From CADCVT01 sp036389155 (GTDB lineage: Bacteria > Actinomycetota > Thermoleophilia > Solirubrobacterales > Solirubrobacteraceae): a stretch of 64,000 nucleotides of DNA. This document shows, one piece after another, positions 1 through 8,264 of this stretch. Every line of letters starts with the position of its first letter. Position 1 is the first letter of the stretch. The notes beneath the pieces were generated by a model. The model worked only from the letters and a program-made list of their open reading frames with translations. It did no database searches and was not told the DNA's origin. Position numbers and translations under genes: made by a program. The DNA is taken from assembly GCA_036389155.1 (NCBI GenBank), contig DASVQN010000029.1, forward strand, positions 12,919-76,918, given 5' to 3'.

Positions 1-2
1 AG

Positions 3-71
3 GTCAACGACGGCGACCGCAACTCGAACGCCGGCCTGCGGGCGCTCGAGATCAACTCCCCGGCCGGGTAG
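3..71 (+). CDS. C-terminal end of an unidentified protein (partial)
   Basis: Only the last 22 codons are in the window. The third forward frame is open from the left edge and ends at TAG 69-71; the tail reads VNDGDRNSNAGLRALEINSP then AG. It is rich in Asn, Asp and Gly, as in the loops of secreted or calcium-binding proteins, but too short to assign. It converges on the phosphopantetheinyl transferase gene and overlaps its stop by 20 bp. That it is a real gene end is an inference from the open frame and from the same overlapping-convergent habit seen elsewhere in the window. Confidence 0.4.
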   Translation, partial: VNDGDRNSNAGLRALEINSPAG

Positions 72-714
72 CGGCGGGCAGCACCCGCGCGAGCGCGCCG
101 GCGTAGCCGGGCGCGGGCTCCAGCGACGCGACCTCCGTGCCGAGGCACGCCGCACGGCCGGTGTCGAGCACGCTCGCCACGTCCGCAGAGGCCGGCGGCA
201 CGGTGAGCCCCACGCCGAGGGCCTTCAGCACCGCCTCCTTGGCCGTCCACAGGCGCAGGAAGAGCGCGCTGCGGTCCGGCTCCGCGGCCTCGGCGAGCCG
301 CGCGCGCTCGTCCTCCGAGCAGGTCCCCTTCGCGAGCAGGCCGACGTCGATGTCCCGCAGCCGTTCGACGTCGACGCCGATCTCGGCGCCCTCCGCGATG
401 GCGACGGCGGCCAGGCTCGCGGAGTGCGCAAGGCTGAACGTCACCTCGCGGCCCGCGACGAACGGCTTGCCGCGCTCGTCCTGCTCGATCGCCACGTCGC
501 GCGGGGCGACGCGGAGGCGCTCGCCGAGCAGCTCGCGGACGAGGACGTGCGCCCCGGCGTACCGACGGCGCCGCTCGTCGCCGACCAGCTGCGCGGCCCG
601 CGCGCGCTCGCCCGCCGACAGCACCGCGGCGTCCGCCGGCGCGCCGCCCGCGAGGTCGGCGAACCACACCTCGACGCCCTCGAACGGGCTCGCTGCCTTC
701 GACGCCCCGGTCAC
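52..714 (-). CDS. 4'-phosphopantetheinyl transferase (Sfp type)
   Basis: Transfers the 4'-phosphopantetheine arm of CoA to a conserved serine of carrier proteins (fatty acid, polyketide or peptide synthesis). The 220-residue product has the two family signatures: IGVDVER (residues 112-118, Asp and Glu binding Mg2+) and WTAKEAVLK (156-164), preceded by FSLAHS (93-98). Length fits the Sfp/HetI type rather than the ~120-residue AcpS type. The frame stays open far upstream, but the product begins sensibly at GTG 714, which overlaps the stop of the DUF429 gene in a GTGA junction, so the two are probably translationally coupled. No synthase gene is nearby, so its carrier-protein partner is unknown. 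Confidence 0.88.
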   Translation of the reverse strand: MTGASKAASPFEGVEVWFADLAGGAPADAAVLSAGERARAAQLVGDERRRRYAGAHVLVRELLGERLRVAPRDVAIEQDERGKPFVAGREVTFSLAHSASLAAVAIAEGAEIGVDVERLRDIDVGLLAKGTCSEDERARLAEAAEPDRSALFLRLWTAKEAVLKALGVGLTVPPASADVASVLDTGRAACLGTEVASLEPAPGYAGALARVLPAATRPGS

Positions 715-1505
715 GCCAGCGGCGCCCGGCGCGGCGGGGGGAGTGGCGCGTAGGACGGCTCGAGCTCCTCGACCGGCAAGACGATGACGCCCTCCTCGGG
801 GTCGCCCACCCACGAGCCGAAGCCCTCGGCGAGCGCGAAGGCGGCGTAGGCGGCCGCGCACGCGTCCAGCTCGTCGACCGTCCGCTGCCACAGGCCGCCG
901 TCGTCGTCCACCACGCCGCGCAGGCGCAGCGCGGCGATCCGCTGCTGCAGCCCGCCCGGCGTGCGCTTGGGCGGCGGGCGGTGGCCGAGGAGGGAGCAGA
1001 AGACCGCGTCGGGATACGTCTCGCAGACGCGGCCGTGGCGCAGCGCGCCCTCGCCCACCGGCGCCTCGACCGCGCCGCCCGTCTCCGGCCGGTAGAGGCC
1101 GAGCGAGGACAGCGCGGCGAAGAGCTCGAACCCGACGCCGATCCACGCCTCCCAGCGCGACAGCGCCTGCCCCGCCGACGGCACCGGGTACAGCGGCAGC
1201 CGGCGGCGGAAGAGCAGCGCGTCGCAGACGCGGGCGCGCTCGTAGCGTCCCTCCGGGAGGCCGAGCCCGGCGCGCAGCGCGCTGCCGGGGGCGAGGAGGT
1301 CGAGCCGGTGCCCGGACGGCGCGTCGATCGCCACGACGGACTGGCCGCGGCCGAACCCCAGGACGGTCCGGGCGATCCGCTCGACGCTCCCGGGCTCGTA
1401 GAACGTCGCGACGAGCTCGCCGGCGTCGGCCCCGCGCCGCTCGTGCAGCGTCACGAGCTGCTGGTTGTCGGCCCCGGCCGAGACGTCGATTCCGCAGTAG
1501 CGCAT
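711..1505 (-). CDS. DUF429 family protein (predicted nuclease-like fold)
   Basis: A 264-residue protein starting at ATG 1505. The N-terminal strand MRYCGIDVSAG and the later VVAIDAPSGH match the pattern of DUF429 proteins, an RNase H-like fold group without a settled function. The ETYPDAVF segment near residue 175 is also typical of the family. Only 15 bp separate its start from that of the divergent dapE, so the two promoters must lie partly inside each other's coding sequence. It is the first gene of a two-gene unit with the phosphopantetheinyl transferase. Family membership is recognised from motifs; the biochemical role is unknown. Confidence 0.7.
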   Translation of the reverse strand: MRYCGIDVSAGADNQQLVTLHERRGADAGELVATFYEPGSVERIARTVLGFGRGQSVVAIDAPSGHRLDLLAPGSALRAGLGLPEGRYERARVCDALLFRRRLPLYPVPSAGQALSRWEAWIGVGFELFAALSSLGLYRPETGGAVEAPVGEGALRHGRVCETYPDAVFCSLLGHRPPPKRTPGGLQQRIAALRLRGVVDDDGGLWQRTVDELDACAAAYAAFALAEGFGSWVGDPEEGVIVLPVEELEPSYAPLPPPRRAPLA

Positions 1506-1520
1506 AGCCTCCCGCCCCGA

Positions 1521-2522
1521 ATGCTCGCGCAGCGACTGGCAGAACGCGCTCTGGAGCTCGTCGACCTCCCCAGCGAGTCGCGCGGCGAGGCGGCGATCGC
1601 GGCCCACGTCCGCTCCGTCCTCGGCGCCGGCGACGCCGGCGACGAATGCATCGTCGTCAACCCGGACGCCCGGATCGTGCTCGCGGGCCACCTCGACACG
1701 GTGCCCGCACAGGGCAACCTGCCCGGCAGGATCGAGGACGGGGCCGTGCACGGCCTCGGCGCCGCCGACATGAAGGGCGCGCTCGCGGTCATGGTCGAGC
1801 TGGCGCTCGCCGGCGCGCCCTTCGGCTTCGTCTTCTTCCCGCGCGAGGAGCTGCCGCACGTCGAGTCCTCCCTCACGCCGCTGCTCGAGCGCGAGCCGGC
1901 GCTGCGCGACACCGACCTGGCCATCGTCATGGAGCCGACCGCGAATGCGCTGCACGCCGGGTGCGTCGGGAACATCAACGCGCGCGTGACCACGCGCGGG
2001 AGGAGCGGGCACTCCGCGCGCCCATGGACCGCGGAGAACGCCATCCACGCGCTCGCCCCCAAGATCGCCGCGATCGCCGAGCAGCCCTACGAGGAGCGCG
2101 AGTTCGAGGGGCTGACCTTCCGCGAGGCGATGTCCGTCGTCCTGGTCGAGGGCGGGATCGCGCAGAACGTCATCCCCGATCTGGCCGTCGCGACCGTCAA
2201 CTACCGCTACGCGCCGGGGCGCACGCCGCAGGAGGCCGAGCAGCGGCTGCGCGAGGTCGTGGGCGACGGGCTCGAGGTCTTCTCGAACGCCCCGTCGGGC
2301 GCGGTGCCGCGCGGTAACGCGGTCGTCGACCGCCTGCGCGGCATGGGGCTCGCGTGGGAGCCCAAGCAGGCGTGGACGCCGGTCGCCGAGTTCGCCATGG
2401 CGGGCGTCGACGCGATCAACTTCGGTCCCGGCGAGCCGCGTTTCGCGCACACTCGCGACGAGCAGGTGGAGATCGCGGCGATGGTCCGTGCCCACGAGAC
2501 GCTGGAGGCCCTGTGCGCCTGA
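1521..2522 (+). CDS. dapE: Succinyl-diaminopimelate desuccinylase (M20 peptidase family)
   Basis: Hydrolyses N-succinyl-LL-diaminopimelate to LL-diaminopimelate and succinate in lysine and peptidoglycan precursor synthesis; cytosolic dinuclear-zinc enzyme. The 333-residue product has the M20 residues in order: AGHLDTV (His57, catalytic Asp59), AADMKG (bridging Asp83), REE (Glu109-110), VMEPT (Glu138) and FAHTRDE near the C-terminus (last zinc His). The dimerisation insert with GRSGHSARPW is present. ATG 1521 is used because upstream in-frame sequence is antisense to the DUF429 gene. The stop overlaps the GTG start of dapC by 10 nt, which supports the DAP-specific assignment over other M20 peptidases. 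Confidence 0.9.
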   Translation: MLAQRLAERALELVDLPSESRGEAAIAAHVRSVLGAGDAGDECIVVNPDARIVLAGHLDTVPAQGNLPGRIEDGAVHGLGAADMKGALAVMVELALAGAPFGFVFFPREELPHVESSLTPLLEREPALRDTDLAIVMEPTANALHAGCVGNINARVTTRGRSGHSARPWTAENAIHALAPKIAAIAEQPYEEREFEGLTFREAMSVVLVEGGIAQNVIPDLAVATVNYRYAPGRTPQEAEQRLREVVGDGLEVFSNAPSGAVPRGNAVVDRLRGMGLAWEPKQAWTPVAEFAMAGVDAINFGPGEPRFAHTRDEQVEIAAMVRAHETLEALCA

Positions 2523-3637
2523 GCCCGGTGCTGCGCGACATGACGACGTACCCGTTCGTCCGGCTGACCGAGGCCAAGCGGCGGCTCGTCGCCGCCGGCG
2601 TCGACGTCATCGACTTCGGGATGGGCGAGCCGCGCGAGGAGACGCCGCACTTCATCCGGGCCGCGGTCGCGCACGAGATCGGGGCCGAGCCGGTCAGCAC
2701 GTACCCGGCCGCGGCGGGCCTCCCGACGCTGCGCGCCGCGATCTCCGGCTGGCTCGAGCGCCGCTTCGGCGTGGCGCTGGACCCGAACACGGAGATCATC
2801 CCGACGCTCGGGACGAAGGAGGCGATCTTCTCGCTGGCGCAGGTGATCGACGGCGCCGTCGGCGTCCCGACGCCCGGGTACCCCGTGCCCGCGCGCGGCG
2901 CGCTGTTCGCGGGGCGCGAGGTCGTCGAGGTGCCGCTGCGGCGCGAGAGCTGGTGGCTCCCGGACCTGGACGCGCTGCCGTGGGACCGCCTCGGCCTGCT
3001 CTGGCTGAACACGCCGGGGAACCCGACCGGCGTCGCCGCGCCGGTGGCGTTCCTGGCCGAGGCCGCCGAGCGCTGCCGCGAGCACGACGTCGTCCTGGCC
3101 TGCGACGAGGCCTACAGCGAGCTGTGGTTCGAGGGCCCGCCGCCGGCTTCGGCGCTGCAGGCGGGGCTGGCGAACGTCGTGGTGTTCAACACGCTCTCCA
3201 AGCGCTCCTCGATGCCCGGGTACCGCAGCGGCTTCGCCGCGGGCGACCCACAGATCATCGAGGCGCTCAAGCGCTACCGGCCGAACGTGGGAACAGCGCC
3301 GCAGACGTTCATCCAGCGTGCGTCCGTCGCGGCCTGGAACGACGAGGAGCACGTGGTCGCGACGCGCCGGCGCTACGCGGCCAAGCGCGACGTCGTGCTC
3401 CCCGCGCTCACGGCGGCGGGGCTGGAGCCCGCGGGCGGCAACGCCTCGTTCTTCCTGTGGATGCGCGCGCCCGAGGGGTTCGCGGAGCGGGCGCTGGAGC
3501 GCGGGATCGTCGTCGCGCCGGGCGACTACCTGGGGCCCGGCGGCGAGGGGCACGTCCGCGTCGCGCTCGTCCCGACGCTGGAGGAGTGCGAGCGCGCGGC
3601 CGCGGTGCTCACTGCCCCGAGTGCAGGACCTCGTTGA
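2513..3637 (+). CDS. dapC: Succinyldiaminopimelate transaminase (PLP aminotransferase class I/II)
   Basis: PLP-dependent aminotransferase of 374 residues, expected to convert N-succinyl-2-amino-6-ketopimelate to succinyl-diaminopimelate with glutamate. Fold-type I landmarks are visible: GTKEAIFSL, NTPGNPTGV, the Asp in ACDEAYSELWF that contacts the pyridine nitrogen, and the Schiff-base lysine in NTLSKRSSMPGYRSGF followed by the phosphate-binding arginine. The GTG start at 2513 lies inside the end of dapE, giving a coupled dapE-dapC unit, and dapD converges on it with a 29-bp overlap of 3' ends. The DapC identity rests on motifs plus this dapE/dapD neighbourhood; the aminotransferase class itself is certain. 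Confidence 0.88.
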   Translation: MRLSPVLRDMTTYPFVRLTEAKRRLVAAGVDVIDFGMGEPREETPHFIRAAVAHEIGAEPVSTYPAAAGLPTLRAAISGWLERRFGVALDPNTEIIPTLGTKEAIFSLAQVIDGAVGVPTPGYPVPARGALFAGREVVEVPLRRESWWLPDLDALPWDRLGLLWLNTPGNPTGVAAPVAFLAEAAERCREHDVVLACDEAYSELWFEGPPPASALQAGLANVVVFNTLSKRSSMPGYRSGFAAGDPQIIEALKRYRPNVGTAPQTFIQRASVAAWNDEEHVVATRRRYAAKRDVVLPALTAAGLEPAGGNASFFLWMRAPEGFAERALERGIVVAPGDYLGPGGEGHVRVALVPTLEECERAAAVLTAPSAGPR

Positions 3638-4532
3638 GGCCGCCCCACGCGCCGCTGCGCTGGTGGGCCTCGACGGCGCCGGTGACGCTGTTGCGGCGGA
3701 AGAGCAGGCCGGACGCGCCGCTCAGCTCGCGCGCCTTGACGACCGTGTCGTCGGGCATCGTCACCCGCGTGCCGGCCGTGAGGTAGAGGCCGGCCTCCAC
3801 GATGCACTCGTCGCCGAGCGAGATGCCGATCCCGGCGTTGGCGCCGAGCAGACAGCGCTCCCCGATCGCGATGACCTCGGTCCCGCCGCCGCTGAGGGTG
3901 CCCATGATCGACGCGCCGCCGCCGATGTCCGAGCCGTCGCCGACGACGACGCCCGCGCTGATGCGGCCCTCGACCATCGACGCGCCGAGCGTCCCGGCGT
4001 TGTAGTTGACGAAGCCCTCGTGCATCACCGTGGTGCCCTCGGCCAGGTGGGCGCCGAGGCGGACGCGGTCGGCGTCGGCGATGCGCACGCCGCCCGGGAC
4101 CACGTAGTCGCTCATGCGCGGGAACTTGTCGACGCCGTAGACCTCGAGGTGGCGGCCCTCGGCGCGAGCGCGCAGGCGGACGCGGTCGAGCTGCGCGAGG
4201 TCCACCGGGCCGAGGCTGGTCCACGCGACGTTGGCCAGGACGCCGAAGATGCCGTCCATGTTGAGCGCGCGCGGCCTGACGAGCCGGTGGGAGAGCAGGT
4301 GCAGGCGCAGGTAGGCGTCGACGGCATCCGCGGGCGGGGCGGCGAGGTCGTCGAGGACGGTCGTCACCGGCGCGACGCGCACGCCTCTGAGCTCGTCGAC
4401 GCGCTCGGTGTCGGGCAGCCCGTCGACGGGCGACGGGTCCGCGTAGAGCACGGGCGCCGGATACCACGCGTCGAGCGTGCGGCCGGACTCGAGATCCATC
4501 GTCGTCAGGCCGTGGGCGGAGGCGGCGGGCAT
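3609..4532 (-). CDS. dapD: Tetrahydrodipicolinate N-succinyltransferase (actinobacterial type)
   Basis: Transfers a succinyl group from succinyl-CoA to tetrahydrodipicolinate, the entry to the succinylase branch of DAP synthesis. The 307-residue protein has a left-handed beta-helix built of hexapeptide-type repeats through its second half (EGTTVMHEGFVNYNAG, GASIMGTLSGGG, CLLGANAGIGISLGDEC). Its length and the FVNYNAGT segment fit the trimeric mycobacterial-type enzyme rather than the ~275-residue proteobacterial one. ATG 4532 is the longest sensible start; a second ATG at residue 12 is possible and no clear Shine-Dalgarno separates them. The 3' end overlaps dapC. Confidence 0.92.
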   Translation of the reverse strand: MPAASAHGLTTMDLESGRTLDAWYPAPVLYADPSPVDGLPDTERVDELRGVRVAPVTTVLDDLAAPPADAVDAYLRLHLLSHRLVRPRALNMDGIFGVLANVAWTSLGPVDLAQLDRVRLRARAEGRHLEVYGVDKFPRMSDYVVPGGVRIADADRVRLGAHLAEGTTVMHEGFVNYNAGTLGASMVEGRISAGVVVGDGSDIGGGASIMGTLSGGGTEVIAIGERCLLGANAGIGISLGDECIVEAGLYLTAGTRVTMPDDTVVKARELSGASGLLFRRNSVTGAVEAHQRSGAWGGLNEVLHSGQ

Positions 4533-4636
4533 CGGCCGGGGACGGTACTACCGCGCGCGTCACGATCCGCGTCCGCTGACCTCCGCCACCCGTCCGGCGC
4601 CGCTGAAGCCGCCCCGCTCGACGGCCGATCCACCCG

Positions 4637-5338
4637 GTGGTGTCGCTCCGCCTCCGCCAGGCCGTCCCGCTCCTCGTGCTTGCGACCGTGTTCGTCGCCA
4701 CGGGCGTCCACCGCTACCGCGACGTCCGCGCGGCCGCTTCGACGGAGCCCGCGGGCCGCGCCCCGAAGCCCTTCCCGGCGCACGTCGTCCCCGCGGCGCC
4801 CGGCCTCCCGCAGTACGCGGACGGCCCGCGCACGCGGATCCGCCAGCAGGTCGCGTCCGCGAACGCGATGTGGACGACGACGTTCGCCGCCGGCGGCGAG
4901 ACCTACGAGCGGCCGGACGTCGCCGACGGCGTGCCGTCCACCTGCCGGCCGACCGGCGGCTGGGCCGGCGTCTACTGCGGCGAGGACAGCACGATCGTGA
5001 TCGACGTCGACGCGCACCTCGCGCGCCACTCGGCGGTCGGCGGCGGCCTCTCGGACCTGGCGCTCGGGTACATCGTCGCCCACGAGGTCGGGCACCACGT
5101 CCAGCGCCTGCGCGGAGCGACCGCGCCCGCGGACATCGCCGGGGCGCAGCGGATCGAGCTGCACGCCGACTGCCTGGCGGGCGTGTGGGGCAAGGCGGCT
5201 GGGCTCCCGCTGCCGCCGACGTGGATCTACGGCTCGGACGCCCAGCACGGCAGCGCGCAGAAACGCGTCGAGGCGCTGAACGTCGGCTACCGCAGTGGCC
5301 GCCCCGCCGACTGCGACGTGATCTGGTCAGGCGCCTGA
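4637..5338 (+). CDS. Neutral zinc metallopeptidase family protein
   Basis: A 233-residue protein with an N-terminal hydrophobic segment (about residues 7-22), probably a signal anchor or signal peptide, followed by an extracytoplasmic domain. The zinc motif is HEVGHH in YIVAHEVGHHVQRL, and the third ligand is probably the Glu in RIELHADCLAGVW, the pattern of the YpfJ-type neutral zinc metallopeptidase family. The pair TCRPTGG and GVYCGED may form a disulfide. GTG 4637 or the next codon GTG 4640 can start it. It stands alone between divergent dapD and convergent dapF, with a 12-bp overlap of stops. Substrate unknown. Confidence 0.82.
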   Translation: MVSLRLRQAVPLLVLATVFVATGVHRYRDVRAAASTEPAGRAPKPFPAHVVPAAPGLPQYADGPRTRIRQQVASANAMWTTTFAAGGETYERPDVADGVPSTCRPTGGWAGVYCGEDSTIVIDVDAHLARHSAVGGGLSDLALGYIVAHEVGHHVQRLRGATAPADIAGAQRIELHADCLAGVWGKAAGLPLPPTWIYGSDAQHGSAQKRVEALNVGYRSGRPADCDVIWSGA

Positions 5339-6103
5339 GGGATCCAGCTCGCCGCTGAACACGGGCACGGCCCAGCCGGTGAGGTCGACGTGCAGGTCCT
5401 CCCCCACCTCGACCTCGAGCTCGCCGCCGTCGAGGCGCACGGTCACGGGGGAGTCGCCGCCGCGGAGCACGTAGGCTATCGCCGCCCCCGAGGCGCCCGT
5501 GCCGCTCGACATCGTCTCCCCCACGCCGCGCTCGAAGATCCGCGCGCGGATGATCCCGGGCTCGAGCTCGGTCCACCACGACACGTTCGTGCGGCCGGGC
5601 GCGAACAGCTCGTGGTGCTCGATCGCCGGGCCGATCGCCGGGAGGTCGAGCCGCTCGAGGTCCTCGACGGAGTCGACGCGGATCGCGCACTGCGGGTTGC
5701 CGACGAAGACCTGCTGGAAGCGGAAGCCCTCTACTTCATTTGCGATCCCCAGCCGCGCCCGTCCCATGTCGACGCGGCAGGTGCGCTCGTCGAGGATCGT
5801 GGGGCGGATCTCCCCGGCGACCGTCTGGATCGAGAACTGGGTCGCGTCGGTCCAGCCGCGGCGGTGCAGGTACATGATCGCCTCGCGCGCGCCATTCCCG
5901 GACAGCTCGGCCTCGCTGCCGTCGGGGTTGAAGATCCGCAGCCGCGCCACGAACCCCGGCTCGTCGGGCGGGAGCAGCACGAGGACGCCGTCCGCGCCCA
6001 CGCCGGTGTGGCGGTCGCAGATGCGCGCGACCGTCGCGGCGTCGAGCTCCTGCTCGACGATCACGTAGTCGTTGCCGAGCGCCTGCCACTTCTCGAACCT
6101 CAC
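5327..6103 (-). CDS. dapF: Diaminopimelate epimerase homologue with Ser-Ser active site
   Basis: DapF converts LL- to meso-diaminopimelate with two cysteines acting as acid and base. This 258-residue protein keeps the family framework: ALGNDYVIV near the start, GVGADGVLVL, NPDGSEAEL, VGNPQ, GRTNVSW and ERGVGET. At both catalytic positions, however, it has serine: ELSGNGAR instead of the usual CGNG, and MSSGTGAS instead of ACGTGAC; GNPH is also GNPQ. The codons are TCC/AGC, so these are real substitutions in the given sequence. GTG 6103 overlaps the miaA stop (GTGA). It may be an epimerase with altered chemistry or a paralogue of other function; assignment to the family is firm, activity is not. 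Confidence 0.8.
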   Translation of the reverse strand: MRFEKWQALGNDYVIVEQELDAATVARICDRHTGVGADGVLVLLPPDEPGFVARLRIFNPDGSEAELSGNGAREAIMYLHRRGWTDATQFSIQTVAGEIRPTILDERTCRVDMGRARLGIANEVEGFRFQQVFVGNPQCAIRVDSVEDLERLDLPAIGPAIEHHELFAPGRTNVSWWTELEPGIIRARIFERGVGETMSSGTGASGAAIAYVLRGGDSPVTVRLDGGELEVEVGEDLHVDLTGWAVPVFSGELDPSGA

Positions 6104-6999
6104 CCCTCGCCCTCCACGTCCAGGATCATCGCGGCCACGTCGCTCGGCCGCTTCCCGGTCACGTCGACCAGCTCCACCCCGGGAAGCTTGCGCATCCACG
6201 TGAGCTGGCGCTTGGCGTAGTTGCGCGTCCGGCGCTTCATCGCGTCGATGTCGCCGGCGAGCAGCTCCTCGAACCCGAGCGCCTTGCGGGCGGTCTCCGA
6301 CGCGCCCGCGGCGTTCGCGCGGCGCACCTCGTCGACCGCGCCGGAGGCGACCATCGCGTCGACCCGTGCGTCGATGCGCTCGTACAGCGCGTCGCGCTCC
6401 ATCGTCAGGCCGACGAGGCGCGTCGGGTGGCGGGTGTCGGTGGTCCACAGGCGGCTCGGGCCGTCCGGCGGCTCGAGCTCGCCCAGGTCGTGCAGCTCGA
6501 GGTAGCGGATGATGCGCGAGCGGTCGCGCGGGTCGACGCGCTCGGCCGCCCACGGCGCCCGCCGCGCGAGCTCCGCGTGCAGCGCCTGCGGCCCGCGCTC
6601 GACCATCGCCTCCTCCCAGCGGTGGCGCAGCTCGTCGGGCGGCGCGGGGCGCAGGTCGAGGTCGGCCAGCGCCGCGCGCAGGTAGAGGCCCGTCCCGCCG
6701 ACGACGATCGGCGTCGCGCCGGAGCCGAGCAGGTCGTCGATCTCGGCGTGCGCGAGCTGCGCGTACTCGCCGGCGCTGAACCGAGCGTCGACCGGGAGGA
6801 AGGAGACGAGCCTGTGCTCGAGGGCGCGCTGCTCGTCGGGCGTGGCGACGCCGGTCAGCGTCTCCAGGCCGCGGTAGACCTGCAGCGCGTCCGCCGAGAC
6901 CGCGACCGGCCGCTCGCCGCGCGCGCGCAGCCGCTCGGCGAGGGCGAGGGCGACGCCGGTCTTGCCGACCGCGGTGGGCCCGAAGAGCGCGAGCAGCAC
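6100..6999 (-). CDS. miaA: tRNA dimethylallyltransferase
   Basis: Adds a dimethylallyl group to N6 of A37 in tRNAs reading codons that start with U; MiaB, encoded at 12144-13466, then adds the methylthio group. The 299-residue product has the P-loop GPTAVGKTGVAL (residues 7-18), the catalytic-aspartate segment VSADALQVYRGL, the VVGGTGLYLRA motif, and the C-terminal NYAKRQLTWMRK that contacts tRNA. ATG 6999 is the first codon with the conserved MLLALFGPT N-terminus. It overlaps dapF by 4 nt, the miaA-dapF order known from other actinobacteria. Confidence 0.96.
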   Translation of the reverse strand: MLLALFGPTAVGKTGVALALAERLRARGERPVAVSADALQVYRGLETLTGVATPDEQRALEHRLVSFLPVDARFSAGEYAQLAHAEIDDLLGSGATPIVVGGTGLYLRAALADLDLRPAPPDELRHRWEEAMVERGPQALHAELARRAPWAAERVDPRDRSRIIRYLELHDLGELEPPDGPSRLWTTDTRHPTRLVGLTMERDALYERIDARVDAMVASGAVDEVRRANAAGASETARKALGFEELLAGDIDAMKRRTRNYAKRQLTWMRKLPGVELVDVTGKRPSDVAAMILDVEGEG

Positions 7000-7038
7000 G
7001 GCGGCGAGTATGGCGCGCCGAGCGGCCGCCGCTCCGCC

Positions 7039-7078
7039 CGGCGCGAGCGGCCCCTCCCGCCGGCGCGAGCGGCCCCTC
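7039..7078. repeat. 18-bp direct repeat upstream of the FIST gene
   Basis: The 18-mer beginning CGGCGCGAGCGG and ending CCCCTC occurs at 7039-7056 and again at 7061-7078, a 22-bp period, in the 98-bp gap between divergent miaA and the FIST gene. A two-turn spacing suits a dimeric regulator binding one DNA face, but simple slippage in GC-rich DNA is also possible. The second copy ends about 20 bp before the FIST start codon. Confidence 0.4.
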
Positions 7079-7097
7079 GCCGAGTACCTTGGATCGC

Positions 7098-8264
7098 ATG
7101 GCGATCCACATCGGCTCCGGGCTCGCGACCGGCGGCGAGGCCCGCGGGTCGGGCGTCGAGGCCGCGCTGCAGGCGCGCGAGGGTCTCGCGGGCGAGCGCG
7201 CGGACCTGGTCGTCGTGTTCGTCGCGGGCGGCCACGTGCGGCAGGCCGCCGCCGTCCTGGAGGGGATCCACGAGGCGCTCGCGCCGCGGGCGCTGATCGG
7301 GTGCGGCGCCGGCGGTGTCCTCGGCGGGCGCCGGGAGGTCGAGAGCGGCACCGCGGTCGCGGTCTGGGCCGCCGCGCTCGGCGACGGCTCCGCGGAGACG
7401 TTCCACGCGGAGGCCGAGCAGATGTCGGAGGGCGTCGGGATCGTCGGCTTCCCCGACCTCACAGGCGCGGCGGGCGCGATCCTCCTCCCCGACCCGTACA
7501 GCTTCCCGACCGACCCCGTGCTGCAGGACCTGGCCCGCCGCACGCCCGGGGTCCCGATCGTGGGCGGCGTCGCGAGCGCGCGCGCCTCCGACGACGGCGG
7601 CGCACTGCTGCTGCACGGCGAGGAGGTCGTGGCCGGCGGCGCCGTCGGCGTGCGGCTCGACGGCGTCGAGATGCTCCCGTGCGTCTCGCAGGGCGCGGCG
7701 CCGGTCGGGCCCGAGCTGACGATCACCGCGGCCGAGGGGCAGATCATCTCCGAGCTCGCGGGGCAGCCGGCGCTGGAGAAGCTGCGCGAGGTGATCCTCG
7801 ACCTGCCGTCCGAGCAGCGCGAGCTCGTCGCGCGCGGGCCGCTGCTCGGCCTGGTCATCGACGGCGGCAAGCCGGAGTACCTGCAGGGCGACTTCCTCGT
7901 CCGCGGGCTGGTGGGCGCGGACCCGGACGAGGGGACGATCGCCGTCGGCGCGCTCGTCGAGCCCGGCCAGGTCGTCCGGCTGCACGCGCGGGACGCCGAC
8001 TCCGCCGACCGCGACCTGCGCGAGGCGCTGCACCTGCGCCGGGAGGCACTCGGCGGCGCAGAGCCCGCGGGCGCGCTCGTCTTCACGTGCAACGGCCGCG
8101 GCCGCGCGATGTTCGGCAGCTCCGACCACGACGCGGAGGTCATCGGCGACGAGCTGGGCGACGTCCCGCAGGCGGGGTTCTTCGCGGCGGGCGAGATCGG
8201 GCCGGTCGGCGGCGGGTCGTTCCTGCACGGCTTCACCGCGACCGTGGGAGTCTTCCCGGCATGA
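7098..8264 (+). CDS. FIST-domain sensory protein
   Basis: A 388-residue soluble protein with FIST N and FIST C domains, thought to bind small ligands, possibly amino acids, in signalling proteins. Seen here: the early LVVVFVAGGHVRQAAAVLEGI segment and LIGCGAGGV of the FIST N half, and LVFTCNGRGRAMFG followed by GFFAAGEIGPVGGGSFLHGFT of FIST C. It carries no attached output domain. ATG 7098 is preferred over an in-frame TTG three codons earlier. Its stop overlaps an ATG (ATGA, 8261-8264) inside a tandem duplication that leads to the SDR gene, so the two form one transcription unit. Confidence 0.85.
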   Translation: MAIHIGSGLATGGEARGSGVEAALQAREGLAGERADLVVVFVAGGHVRQAAAVLEGIHEALAPRALIGCGAGGVLGGRREVESGTAVAVWAAALGDGSAETFHAEAEQMSEGVGIVGFPDLTGAAGAILLPDPYSFPTDPVLQDLARRTPGVPIVGGVASARASDDGGALLLHGEEVVAGGAVGVRLDGVEMLPCVSQGAAPVGPELTITAAEGQIISELAGQPALEKLREVILDLPSEQRELVARGPLLGLVIDGGKPEYLQGDFLVRGLVGADPDEGTIAVGALVEPGQVVRLHARDADSADRDLREALHLRREALGGAEPAGALVFTCNGRGRAMFGSSDHDAEVIGDELGDVPQAGFFAAGEIGPVGGGSFLHGFTATVGVFPA

